Assembly: GCF_018991925.1 (NCBI RefSeq)
Contig: NW_024737068.1
Location: 7,226,307-7,290,306 of the forward strand
Direction: 5' to 3'
From: Homarus americanus
Lineage: Eukaryota > Arthropoda > Malacostraca > Decapoda > Nephropidae
DNA length: 64,000 nt
Under the pieces are notes generated by a model, which was given only the letters and a program-made list of their open reading frames with translations, was not told where the DNA came from and ran no database searches. This document shows positions 10,257-19,580 of this stretch, piece after piece (within the stretch, counting starts at the first letter, position 1; every line of letters starts with the position of its first letter). The translations under genes were made by a program, and so were the position numbers.

Positions 10257-12132
10257 ATGAAACTATCCCCTTCTCCTATTACCCACTCCTCTTTCATTAC
10301 TTCTAGGAATCGTTATAAGGCTATTCTTCGTAGGGCCAAACGGAATTTTATGAATAGTAAGACCGCTGACCTGACTAACTCTTCTTCTAGTAAATCCTTC
10401 TGGTCCTTTACCAAAAACATTTGCAATAACTTCTGCACTCCCTCTTTTCCTCCTCTCTTCCGACCTGACAACTCTATAGCCAACTCTCCCCCCGATAAAG
10501 CCAATCTCTTTGGCACCTTATTCTTCTCTAACTTCACCTTAGACGATTCCAACTCTATCCCTCCTACTCCTCCTACTGAACCTAGGCACTTTCCTATGAT
10601 CTCCACGCGTAGAATTGCTTCTGTGTTATCTAGGTTGGATGTGAGTAAGGCTCATGGACTGGACGGAATACTCCCTCGTGTTCTGAAGGAGTATGCTGAA
10701 GTTCTGGCCCCTGTGCTTGCTCGCCTCTTTCGCCTTTGTCTCAAAACCCAAACTTTTCCTTCTTCTTGGAAGCATGCCTTGGTTCAGCCCATCCCGAAGA
10801 AGGGTGACCATTCCAATCCCTCTTACTATCGCCCCATTGCCCTAACTTCATCCCTCTCCAAGATTTTCGAAACTATCTTGAACTCTTATTTTATCCGTCA
10901 CCTTGAATGCCATTCCCTTTTGTCGGATCACCAGTATGGCTTTCGCCAGGCGAGATTTACTGGTGATCTGCTCTCCTACTGCATCCATCTTTGGTCATCC
11001 TCTCTTAGGGATTATGGGGAAACTTTTGACGTGGCCCTCGACATCTCCAAAGCATTTGACAGGGTATGGCACAAGTCTTTGCTTTCTAAACTTTCCTCTT
11101 ATGGTTTCTCTCCCCCACCCTGTTCTCTAATTTCTAGCTTTCTTGAGAACCGATCCATGGCAGTTGTTGTCGAGGGATCAATCTCTCGCTCCTTCTCTAC
11201 CAATAGTGGTGCCACACAGGGTTCTGTTCTTTCTCCTACTCTCTTCCTTCTTTTCATCAATGATTTACTTCACACTACGACTAATTCTATCCATTCTTAC
11301 GCTGATAATTACACCTCTTCACTCTTTTTCATATTTTTCCCTTCCCCCTAATTCTCAAACTAGATTTGTTTCTAGAGCTGATATTATTACATCTATCAAT
11401 GTGGATCTGTGCGGCATCTCCGAATGTGGAGGTAGAAACTTGGTTAAATTCAATAGTAATAAAACTCAGTTTTTACCAATTACACTTTCCAAATTAGATG
11501 ATCTCCCGCCAATCACATTTCAGGACGCAATCATTCTGCCTAATTCTAAAATAATGCTTGGCCTCACCATGTCCTCTAATATGTCATGAAAGCGATACAT
11601 TCTGAACATTGCTAAAACTGCCTCCCGAAAGCTGGGAATGCTGTACAGATGCCGTAGGTACTTCACTCCTGAGCAGTTGCTTCAACGATATAAGGGATTC
11701 ATTTGTCCTAAATTGGAGTACTGCTCTCATATCTGGGGTGGCTCTTCAACTATTAGATAGGGTGGAATCAAAGGCATTTCGTCTTATTAACTCTCCTCCT
11801 TTAGTTAATAATATTTCTTCCCTTTCTCTTGGCCGCAATGTTGCTTCACTCTCTCTCTTTTACAGGTACTTTAACGGGCAATGTTCGGTGGATTTGGCAT
11901 CCTGTGTACCGCCGGCAAGGCCGTGTGGTCGTAACACTCGTCTTGCCCGCGGTGCCCACCGTTTCTCTTTGAAGTTTGGATGTCGGTCACACTAGAATAA
12001 CCCGTTATAGTACATCCTTCTTTCCTCACACAGCCAAACTGTGGAATGCTCTGCCTTCTTCTGTGTTTCCATACTCATACAATCTGTCTCACTCCAAAAA
12101 GCTGGTTTTCCGGCATCTTCGTGGTGTAGATT
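10257..12132 (+). pseudogene. LINE family A reverse transcriptase, multiply frameshifted
   Basis: A jockey/CR1-type RT. Ordered motifs in the long 10257-11351 frame: 'YYRPIALTSSLSKIFE' (near residue 190), 'DHQYGFRQ', catalytic motif A 'ALDISKAFDRVWH', 'GATQGSVLSPTLF', and motif C as SYADN, where the second catalytic Asp of YADD is replaced by Asn. The frame breaks near 11310-11340 and continues as 'NLVKFNSNKTQFLPITLSK'. An in-frame stop at 11587 precedes 'ASRKLGMLYRCRRYFTPEQL', a shift near 11750 leads to 'RVESKAFRLIN', and the last frame reads 'HTAKLWNALPSSV', ending at 12130-12132. No endonuclease domain is present, so the copy is 5'-truncated. It is inactive. Confidence 0.85.
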
Positions 12133-12247
12133 AATAAAATCTTTTTCTTTTCTATTTTGAATTTCTTTTTACTTTTATTTTTTCGCCCCCAAGGCCCGTT
12201 GTGGGTCGATGACCTGTGCCCGGGTGGGCTAATTCCCATAACAAAAA
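12133..12247 (+). mobile_element. LINE family A 3' UTR and conserved tail
   Basis: An AATAAAA at 12134 and a T-rich stretch lead to the tail TTCGCCCCCAAGGCC...GTGGGTCGATGACC..GTGCCCGGGTGGGCTAAT. The same tail is found at about 36408-36465 (+), 37288-37345 (-), 53485-53545 (+) and 57372-57435 (-). It defines the 3' end of the family. Confidence 0.85.
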
Positions 12248-12450
12248 AACTGGTTCTCCAAAGTTATGACACAAACATGGAATCTTAGAGATAGTTATGC
12301 TTGTACCTCGAACTGAGTGTGTGTAAGAATGTATCTAACTGACTCACTTAAGCTACGACACGAAGATGGATTCTGAAAAGCTCACATGTTAAGTTTCTTA
12401 ATTGACTGATGGAGGAGACTCAAGAACGAATCTAAATTATAAGACTAAGA
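12245..12450. repeat. About 100-bp satellite, right block
   Basis: It resumes directly after the LINE tail with CAAAGTTATGACACAAACATGG, then AATGTATCTAACTGACTCACTTAAGCTACGACACGAAGATGGATTCT: diverged units of the 9990-10240 satellite. Confidence 0.7.
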
Positions 12451-12687
12451 TAATCTCCAGAAAAATTTAACTTACTTCGCCTGTTCTGTGTTGCTCATGA
12501 ATTAATAATTGGAAGAAACTTAATAAATATTTCAGTTAATTAATTTCTTTATTTCTCTCTCCAACAAGGAACCAAAAAGATGATCTCAGGTAAACGTGTT
12601 AAACTGAATTAGCGTTAGATTGTGAGAAATTTGTACAAGTTGTTTGAATTCTATCCAGGGAAGTCATGAAAAGCACGGTACTACTAT

Positions 12688-12752
<65 letters not shown>
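12688..12752. repeat. (AAT)n microsatellite
   Basis: Perfect AAT triplets. Confidence 0.95.
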
Positions 12753-12754
<2 letters not shown>

Positions 12755-12893
12755 CATTGATATAAATGTTACTGTACATTATACTTAGCGTTTTCATTGT
12801 TATTATTTTGATAATTATTTATATTAGTTACAGTAGGCTTTTTTGCTGTTGTATGTATGGATGTTTTATTAGATTTATCTATGATTACTTCAT

Positions 12894-12894
<1 letters not shown>

Positions 12895-12934
<40 letters not shown>
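12895..12934. repeat. (TCTA)n microsatellite
   Basis: About ten TCTA units. Confidence 0.95.
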
Positions 12935-13014
12935 ATTATACAAGTGACTCGGTATATAAGTTCCGTATTGTTATTTAGTATTGTTTTTTATTTACATTAA
13001 TGTTTTCTTTCACA

Positions 13015-13146
13015 GGTATGCACGAGGTGAATATGTACACACGGGTCAGGTGCACACAGGTAAGGCACACACGACTACAGTGAACAGGTAAGGTACACAT
13101 GGCTACAGTGCACAGGTAAGGTACACACAGGTAAGGTGTACATAGG
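13015..13146. repeat. ACAGGTAAGGTACACA minisatellite
   Basis: Irregular tandem copies of CAGGTAAGGTACACACGGCTACAGTG-like units. Each unit contains a splice-donor-like word AGGTAAG, which here is a repeat artefact. Confidence 0.7.
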
Positions 13147-13198
13147 CGGGGTTATGATGATGATATTGTAAAGATAGACAGACTAGTGGAGAGAGAGA

Positions 13199-13510
13199 GC
13201 GGGCCGCGAATATTTTTTTTCCTGAGGGCTTCCGTCATCTAGAACAAGCGGCAGTGTCCCAGTGTTTGAAGCACGGCACAACTGTGCAGGCAGCTGGTGG
13301 CGGAGTCGGCGCCCTACGCCAACAGCAAGAATTCGTTCTATCTTGGCCGTGCTGGCTAGGTTAGGTTAGGCAACTATTTGTTTGTATTATCTATTACGTT
13401 TGGATATGCAATATTAAGCCAAGCATGAATGATCGTCTCTTATTCTCTCTTACGGAGTGTGCTTGTTCTAGATGGCGGAAGCCCTCAGGAAAAAATATTT
13501 AGCGAGCGGG
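13199..13510. mobile_element. MITE-like element with about 50-bp inverted termini
   Basis: The arm 13199-13251 (GCGGGCCGCGAATATTTTTT...CATCTAGAACAAGC) is repeated inversely at 13460-13510 with a few mismatches. The roughly 210-bp loop contains no coding sequence. Flanking target duplication is not obvious. Confidence 0.6.
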
Positions 13511-15030
13511 CCAGTCAGCTATAGTTCATGTGACGTCACTGCGCAGCGAGCGAAAACTAAACCGATGTCCGGCCGACCTCTCTATATTGACCTTGACCTT
13601 AAGTTGGGTTATCTGGGGTTGCGGTCAGTTTTTTTTTGCAAGACCAATCTGGCATTGCCCATTCTAAGTGCCCCTAGTGTTTAGGTCAGGTATGGGAGAT
13701 AATATTAAGGCCCCATAGATGACGAACAATGACCAAATATACTGAGTATGTACAGTATATTGGAATATACATGTTTACATCGGGAAACTTAAAATAATAC
13801 AAATAATATGGTAGTTGGTACACACGCACCCATACTAGTTGGTAAATATTTCCTTGCTTTAAGACAACATTGACCCTGCATCATCAAGTGCTGTCAACTC
13901 GAACACGCTGGGGAGTTTCTAATTATAGGTTGGGCATATATGAGCGATCTGAGTTAGGTGTAAACGGAGCTGATCTGCCCCTCGTGGAGGGATAATAGAT
14001 AGTACATGACCGTTCCTTAAGCCACCCGCACCACCCTATCAAATTTCAGTTCTTTATCTTCAAAACTGCATGAAGATCATGCACAACCCTCACCCCCAAT
14101 CCCTCTCCCGCGGGTCGGCCTACAGTTTTGAAGACGGTAAGGAATGGTCGTGCACTATCTCCTGTCCCTCCACCCGGACACAACGAGATAGTTAACCCCT
14201 TCATTCCGGTCCGCCACTTTTAGTTTTTAATTGCCTAACGCCAGACGATTTCATTCAGCACAGAGAGATACCTCGTATCCAAGGGGTGAATGATGGATCA
14301 CGGCTGAATCCACTGTTTATATAATACAGTAGAAAGAAAAGTGGTGCCACCTCTTGCCTGGATTATTTCCATGTAGCCAGTTGTTGGTTTGGTGCTTGTG
14401 CTACGATACTGAAGACCCAAACAGGAATGTGTGGCTGCTCGTTCCCGATGATGTTTGAGGAAAAACAAGATTAACCTATTTTACGATAATCCCAGGACCA
14501 CCAAGTTGGATTGGATTTGCTCGAAAATTCCCCGTGCAGACTTCCCCCTTAAAAAAATAGATCTCAATCATCGTTTTCGAGGAAATATTTACATGGTGGG
14601 ATGTTTCGCCGCTGTGTGCACTCTACAAATATATTGCATGGACTCATTTCTGAAGTGACACATGGGACTTTGGAAGAAAACAAAACACTATTTAAGTTGT
14701 GAATTTGTATTTCCGTCTTGCATTTCCGTACAAAAGCCACCTTTACTTTGGGAATGTTTCATCCAGTTCTTCTGATTATGGCAACTTTGAATATTAATTT
14801 CACGTTTTAAAGGTCCATGTTATTTAATCCAATTAATAACTGGCAAGGGAACCTCACTCAGTAAAAGTATTAAAAAGAGTCTGAGAGGTACTGGGCGCCA
14901 AGGTCTTCTACTATCTGACTCCGCAGAAGTGTCTCCCTAAGATTGTCCCCGGCATATCCCACCTGAAGTTTAACCACCTCGACGCTACCTGAGAATGATC
15001 TCGGTCTTAGTGGTCTCGTCAACATTACTG
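13511..15030. other. Unassigned sequence with one dispersed-repeat copy
   Basis: 14195-14300, read on the - strand, matches a repeat also present at 33455-33560 and 39800-39880 (common core CTGAAT(A/G)AAATCGTC..GC.TAGCCAA(A)TAAAA). The ORFs at 13472-13684 and 14455-14658 have no recognisable domain. Confidence 0.45.
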
Positions 15031-15034
15031 GTAT

Positions 15035-15455
15035 ATATGTGTGTACAATAGGCGTTAATAGTGTCTATGTATGTATAGGATACGTGTCTAAGTCACTCCA
15101 AAAAGTATCCTTACGATTTTGTGTGAGACGATATGACACAACGGACGAAGGATTCCGACGACACTACCCAGGAGTCGCGGTGTTCATTTTGAAATTAATT
15201 GGACACTCCGGAAAGATATTTTTTGCAGCGAGTGTACATAAGACGTTAATAATATCTATGTATGTGCAGGAGACGCTAATAGTGTGTCTGTGTATGGGCG
15301 TTGATAGTGCCTATGTAATTACAGGAGACTTTACTGGTGTGTTTATGTGTGTACAGGAGACGTTAATAGTGTGTCTATGTGTGCCTGCGTGTCTGTACAC
15401 ACTATTAATGTGTCCTGTATATCCATATACACTACTAATGTCTTCTGTACACACA
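15035..15455. repeat. GACGTTAATAGTGTGTCTATG degenerate repeat with an inverted block
   Basis: At least five diverged copies of ACAGGAGACGTTAATAGTGT..CTATGTGTGT lie between 15040 and 15385. Two inverted copies follow at 15396-15455 (ACACACTATTAATGTGTCCTGTA). The last direct and first inverted copies, 15352-15374 and 15399-15421, can form a hairpin. The long ORF through here (15039-15758) is carried by the repeat until about 15470. Confidence 0.65.
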
Positions 15456-15459
15456 CACA

Positions 15460-16880
15460 CTAACGACCATTTCACAACTATATGCCAGACGCTTCTCCAG
15501 CTTGATAAAATCAGTCTCCCTGCTTACCTACTAACCCCGTCTCCTAATGACTTAGTGGAAGAATTGGACAAACAAAGGATTAAACTCTCCACCACCCCCA
15601 TTGACCTACCACTGCGGCTTTACAAGTTCTTCTGGGACGAAGTAAACCCCTCACCTCCACCATCAATGCTTCTCTCAGTCAGCTTGATGTCAAGCTGGCT
15701 GGAAGACTTCGTATGTGTTACCAGTTCCCATGTCAACGAACCCACAATCCTTAAATGAGTTATGACGCATTGCCACACGTTTTTGACTGGACTGATACTG
15801 ATATTACAAGGCGCCATAGATCCTCAACAATTTGGTAATATGAAAACTTCTTCTACCACCAACTGTCATGTTTGCTTTCTCGATTACATATACCACCATT
15901 TGGAAAAAATGTAGGACATCTGTGGCTTTCGCCTTCATTGACTTCACCAAGGTATTCGATTTAGCCAACCACAATTTAATCATCAACAAAGCTATCGACC
16001 TCAGGCTTCGGAGAAGTCTTATACCATGTCGTACAGACTTCCTTAGTGGCCGACGCCAAGCCGTAAGCTTCCGAGGTCCTGTCTCCACCTTTCAGTCACT
16101 TACCTATGGCGTCCCCCAAGGCACCAAGATGGGACCGCTCTGTTTCCTTATCCTGATCAGTGATGCCCCGAGAGAAACTCCGGCTTCCTGGAAATATGTC
16201 AGCGACTCCACCATTGGAATCAATGTGAAAAACTCGGCTCCCGACTATAGCTCCCTCCAGAGTATATTGAACAGTTTCCAAAATTGGGCCACCAACAAAC
16301 ATGTCTCCTCCGACCATGTCCCACCTCCCTCCATTACTTTGGGCCCCAACACACTCCAGGTTGGGGACTCCACCATGCTCCTTGGCGTCACTATAGATAA
16401 CAAACTAAATTGGAAATCTCATGTCAAAGAAATTGTCAAATCTTCCAGCTTTCGTCTCTACCTCCTCTGTCGTCCCAAGTCCCTAGGAGTTTTCACTCCC
16501 AAGCTCTTCAGTGCTTACTCAATGTTCATGTTTCCTAAGCTCACCTGTGCCTCCCCTGCCTGGTCTTCCTCCCTAAATGCCACTCAACGAAAACACTTAG
16601 AAAAGGTGCAAAGAGGGCGTACGGGAATATTCTCTTCCTCTCCTACTCCACATATCAAGAAGCGCTCAACACACTGACCCTCTCGGCTCTCTCTGATCAT
16701 CACCATGGCTTCATCTGGAAGTTTGGGGAGAAGCTTCTGCATCATTCTCGACACCGTCTCCAGTTCTCACCCGAGATCCCTCGTCTGCGAATTGCTACAA
16801 CCGCATCCAGCCCATAGCCAACGTACTGATAGCTGTAAGAACAGCCCAGTCCCAACCATTGTAAAAATTATCAACTACTC
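15460..16880 (+). pseudogene. LINE family B reverse transcriptase, decayed
   Basis: Pieces of one LINE RT are readable in order: 'HFTTICQTLLQLDKISLPAYL' (from about 15468), 'RIKLSTTPIDLPLRLYK' (15572), 'DPQQFGNMKTSSTTNC' (15812), motif A 'FAFIDFTKVFDLANH' (about 15925), 'YGVPQGTKMGPLCF' (about 16105), and motif C as YVSDST (about 16195), where the first catalytic Asp is Ser. After the 16677 stop another frame reads 'RAYGNILFLSYSTYQEALNTL' and 'GEKLLHHSRHRLQFSPE'. Several frameshifts and a mutated active site make it dead. It resembles the Daphne/CR1 side of the LINE tree; this placement is from memory of motif style only. Confidence 0.8.
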
Positions 16881-17130
16881 GTAGTTAACCAGTGTGTTCA
16901 CTCTCTGCCATTCTTACTTTAGTGTTGTGACTATGCTGAAATTCCCTGATAAATTACCTTTTTCCCCTCCCTCTTCTTATTATATATTATATTTTTACCA
17001 CTTACGTCACCTGTATATTATTTGTTAATCAAGTGACCTATTCTCTAATTATGTAACTTTCATCGTTTCTGTTGACTGTATATTTTCAGCCCTTTGGCTG
17101 CCATGTTTGTCAATAAGCCGTTAATTATTA
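16881..17130 (+). mobile_element. LINE family B 3' UTR and tail
   Basis: An AT-rich stretch ends ACTGTATATTTTCAGCCCTTTGGCTGCCATG...CAATAAGCCGTTAATTATTATCATT. The same tail, inverse, lies at 7966-8125. The element terminates in an ATT-type simple repeat instead of poly(A). Confidence 0.75.
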
Positions 17131-17388
17131 TCATTTTCATCTCCTGTGCACACACACAGTATAGCTTAACCATCAACATATTACTTAAACAGGATTACGA
17201 GTATAACCATCTTCGAACCCTTGAACTCACCCTCCGAGGTGGCATTTGTTTAACATGATGGCCACCAAGCAACAAGACATCCAGGTCACCACCACCACCA
17301 CCGCTCACCCACCTTTGAGTTCTTGGAAGTTAGATTTCTCGGAACTCGTGGTGGTCTTGATGCTGCGTCCGACTACGTGCTTCATTTG

Positions 17389-17389
<1 letters not shown>

Positions 17390-17462
<73 letters not shown>

Positions 17463-17589
17463 CATCATTATTATTATTAATTATTATTTATGTTTTTATA
17501 ATAACATTATTATTATAATTATTATTATTATTAATACAATATTTTTATTGTAATTATTATATTTATATTATTATTTTTAGTAGTAGTAC

Positions 17590-17634
<45 letters not shown>

Positions 17635-17635
17635 C
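17390..17635. repeat. (TTA)n and (TAG)n microsatellites
   Basis: (TTA)n 17390-17480, an imperfect AT-rich spacer, then (TAG)n 17578-17633. The poly-Ile, poly-Leu and poly-Thr ORFs here are artefacts. Confidence 0.95.
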
Positions 17636-18059
17636 TGTAAAAATGAAAGTGAAGGTAGTAGTAGAAGGGTCGTGAAAGGTACAGTCTATATTTATAAATT
17701 TATAGTTCAGCTTTAGTTCATTAACAATAAATAACCACACACAGTTATCTTCACCTCCATCTTGGTAGATAAATTTCACTATCTCTCAAATTAATTACAT
17801 TCAGTTTCTCAGTAGTTCATAAGTTATTTTTTCCCTCGTAACTTCTGACACTAGAGCGCTCATAAGCCACTATGGTTGAGTCTTGGTAGAATAGGGACGA
17901 CATTTTTTTTTCACGAATTTTAGGTATCAACCCTGTCCAAATTTTCACTAGTTTATGCGCTATTTTTTTCTTATTCCCGTAACTGTTAGTATAATAGAGT
18001 CTAAGTGCAATATAGCCACCATCTTGTGTCGTAGTTTAAGTGAGCCAATGAGATGCCTT
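17636..18059. other. Unassigned sequence
   Basis: No gene or element seen between two simple-repeat blocks. Confidence 0.4.
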
Positions 18060-18697
18060 GTGATAATGTTTGTATTGTAGTGGGATAATGGTAGTTGTTG
18101 TAATGGTAATGGTAGTAGTGGTGGTGATAATGGTAGTTGTTGTGGTGGTAATGGTGGTGTATATATTTTATCTCCTCGGTCACAAATATGGAGGATAGTG
18201 GTGAAACTTATGGTGGTAATGGTGATTGTGGTGGTATTAGTGATGGCCTTTGTAGTGGTAGTAGTGATGGTACTAGTGGTTTTAGTAATGGCGGTAGTAG
18301 TACTAGTAGTGGTGGTAATAGTTCTAGTAATAGTGGTGGTAAAATTGGTAGTAATAGTGGTAGTATTACTGTTAGTACTAGTGGTGGTGGTGGTGGTAGT
18401 GGTGGTAAAATTGGTAGTAATAGTGGTAGTATTACTGTTAGTACTAGTGGTGGTGATGGTGGTGGTGGTAGTAATACGTAGTGGTAGTGGTGGTGATAAT
18501 GGTAGTAGTAGAGGTGGTGATAGTGGTAGTAGTGGTGGTGGTGGTAATGGTAGTAGTGGTGGTGATAATGGTAGTAGTGGTGGTGGTAATGGTAGTAGTG
18601 GTGGTGGTAGCAGTAGTAGTAGTAGTAGTAGGTATTGGGGGAGGTTGTAGGAGTATAGTAGTGGTGGTGCTAATGGTGATAGTAGGAGTACATAGTA
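18060..18697. repeat. T/G-rich trinucleotide tract (GGT/AGT/AAT)n
   Basis: More than 600 bp of imperfect triplets made almost only of G, T and A on the + strand, with C nearly absent. It opens ORFs in several frames on both strands (Ser/Gly-, Val- and Thr-rich), none with a domain. The RT/endonuclease LINE copy 1 begins at its right edge. Confidence 0.9.
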
Positions 18698-19464
18698 CTA
18701 TGACGTCGCTCACGCCATGGTGTGCAAGAAAGGGAGCTTCATATGCATTAGGCATGACGAAGTAAGGGATCTCACAGCAAATATGTTGAAGGAAATCTGC
18801 CGTGATGTCAGGGTAGAACCGACCCTCCGTCCATTGGACGGTGAGATTTTCCAACAGAGGACTTCAAACACATCCAACGAAGCCTGTGTTGACTTCAGTG
18901 CTCGAGGATTCTGGACGCTGGGACAACGAGCCTTCTTCGACATCAGGATTTTTGATCCCACTGCCGCATGTCACCGTAACCTAGCTCTCGATGCTGCACA
19001 TAGGAGGAACGAGAACGACAAGAGAAGGGCATATGGGGAGAGAATTCAAAACGTTGATCAAGGCAGCTTCACTCCTCTAGTGTTCACAACCTCTGGTGGG
19101 ATGGGACCAAGTGCAAGATGTTTCTATGCCAGACTCGCGGAGTTGATCGCCGAACAGAAGCAGCAGCCCAGAAGTTATGTTACAGCCTGGATGAGATGTC
19201 GACTGTCCTTCTCTCTCCTTCGGTCGGCTTTGCTCTGCCTCAGGGGAACGAGAGCTTCTGCCCTAACTCCGACAACTGCTGCAGATATTGACTATGAGGC
19301 TACTGTCACTGAATGCCGCATAGATCTGCGGCTCAACTAATTTAACACAGATAGGATAGCTACTTATGTATTAGGATATTTAATATTAAGGTAATTAAAT
19401 GGTGGCGAAGGTGTGGCTATTGGGGGAGGCTGGAGGCCACCTTATATTTAAAAAAAAAAATAAG
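18698..19464 (+). mobile_element. Endonuclease LINE copy 1, 5'-truncated
   Basis: It begins abruptly within the C-terminal coding region at about 18700, directly after the GTA/GTG tract. It contains the last roughly 205 codons (18717-19340), then the same 3' UTR as copy 2 (TTTAACACAGATAGGATAG, GGTGGCGAAGGTGTGGCTAT, GGAGGCTGGAGGCCAC), and ends in an A-run at about 19450-19462 followed by GTAGTAGTAG. 5' truncation with a 3' A tail is the normal product of target-primed reverse transcription. Confidence 0.85.
18717..19340 (+). pseudogene. C-terminal endonuclease domain of truncated LINE copy 1
   Basis: An open frame nearly identical to residues about 839-1045 of the protein at 20250-23375, with scattered substitutions (for example 'CRDVRVEPTL' against 'CRDVMVEPTL', 'ARGFWTLGQRAFFDIRIF' against 'ARGFWTRGQRAFFDIRIF', and 'ACVDFSARG' against 'ARVDVSARG'). 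The Arg and Val flanking the first conserved Asp of the nuclease core are thus changed. No RT is attached and no start of its own is expected; it is a dead fragment. Confidence 0.85.
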
Positions 19465-19580
19465 TAGTAGTAGTATTCGCGGTGGTGGTGGTAGTAGTAG
19501 TAGTATTGGCGGTGGTGGCAGTACGTTGTATTAGTATAGATGTGGTAATGATAATAGTGGTGATAGTAGTAGTAGTAGGC
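19465..19580. repeat. (GTA/GTG)n tract between the two LINE copies
   Basis: GTAGTAGTAGTATTCGCGGTGGTGGTGG... continues to about 19580, where GGCCCGGGCGG begins the unique 5' UTR of copy 2. Confidence 0.85.

Noticed and set aside
15039..15470. N-terminal part of the 239-codon ORF as a gene
   Set aside because: It is carried by a degenerate tandem repeat; only the part after about 15460 resembles LINE RT.
18188..18854. Ser/Gly-, Val- and Thr-rich ORFs over the trinucleotide tract
   Set aside because: All frames of a T/G triplet repeat are open; no domain, and overlapping frames are equally long.
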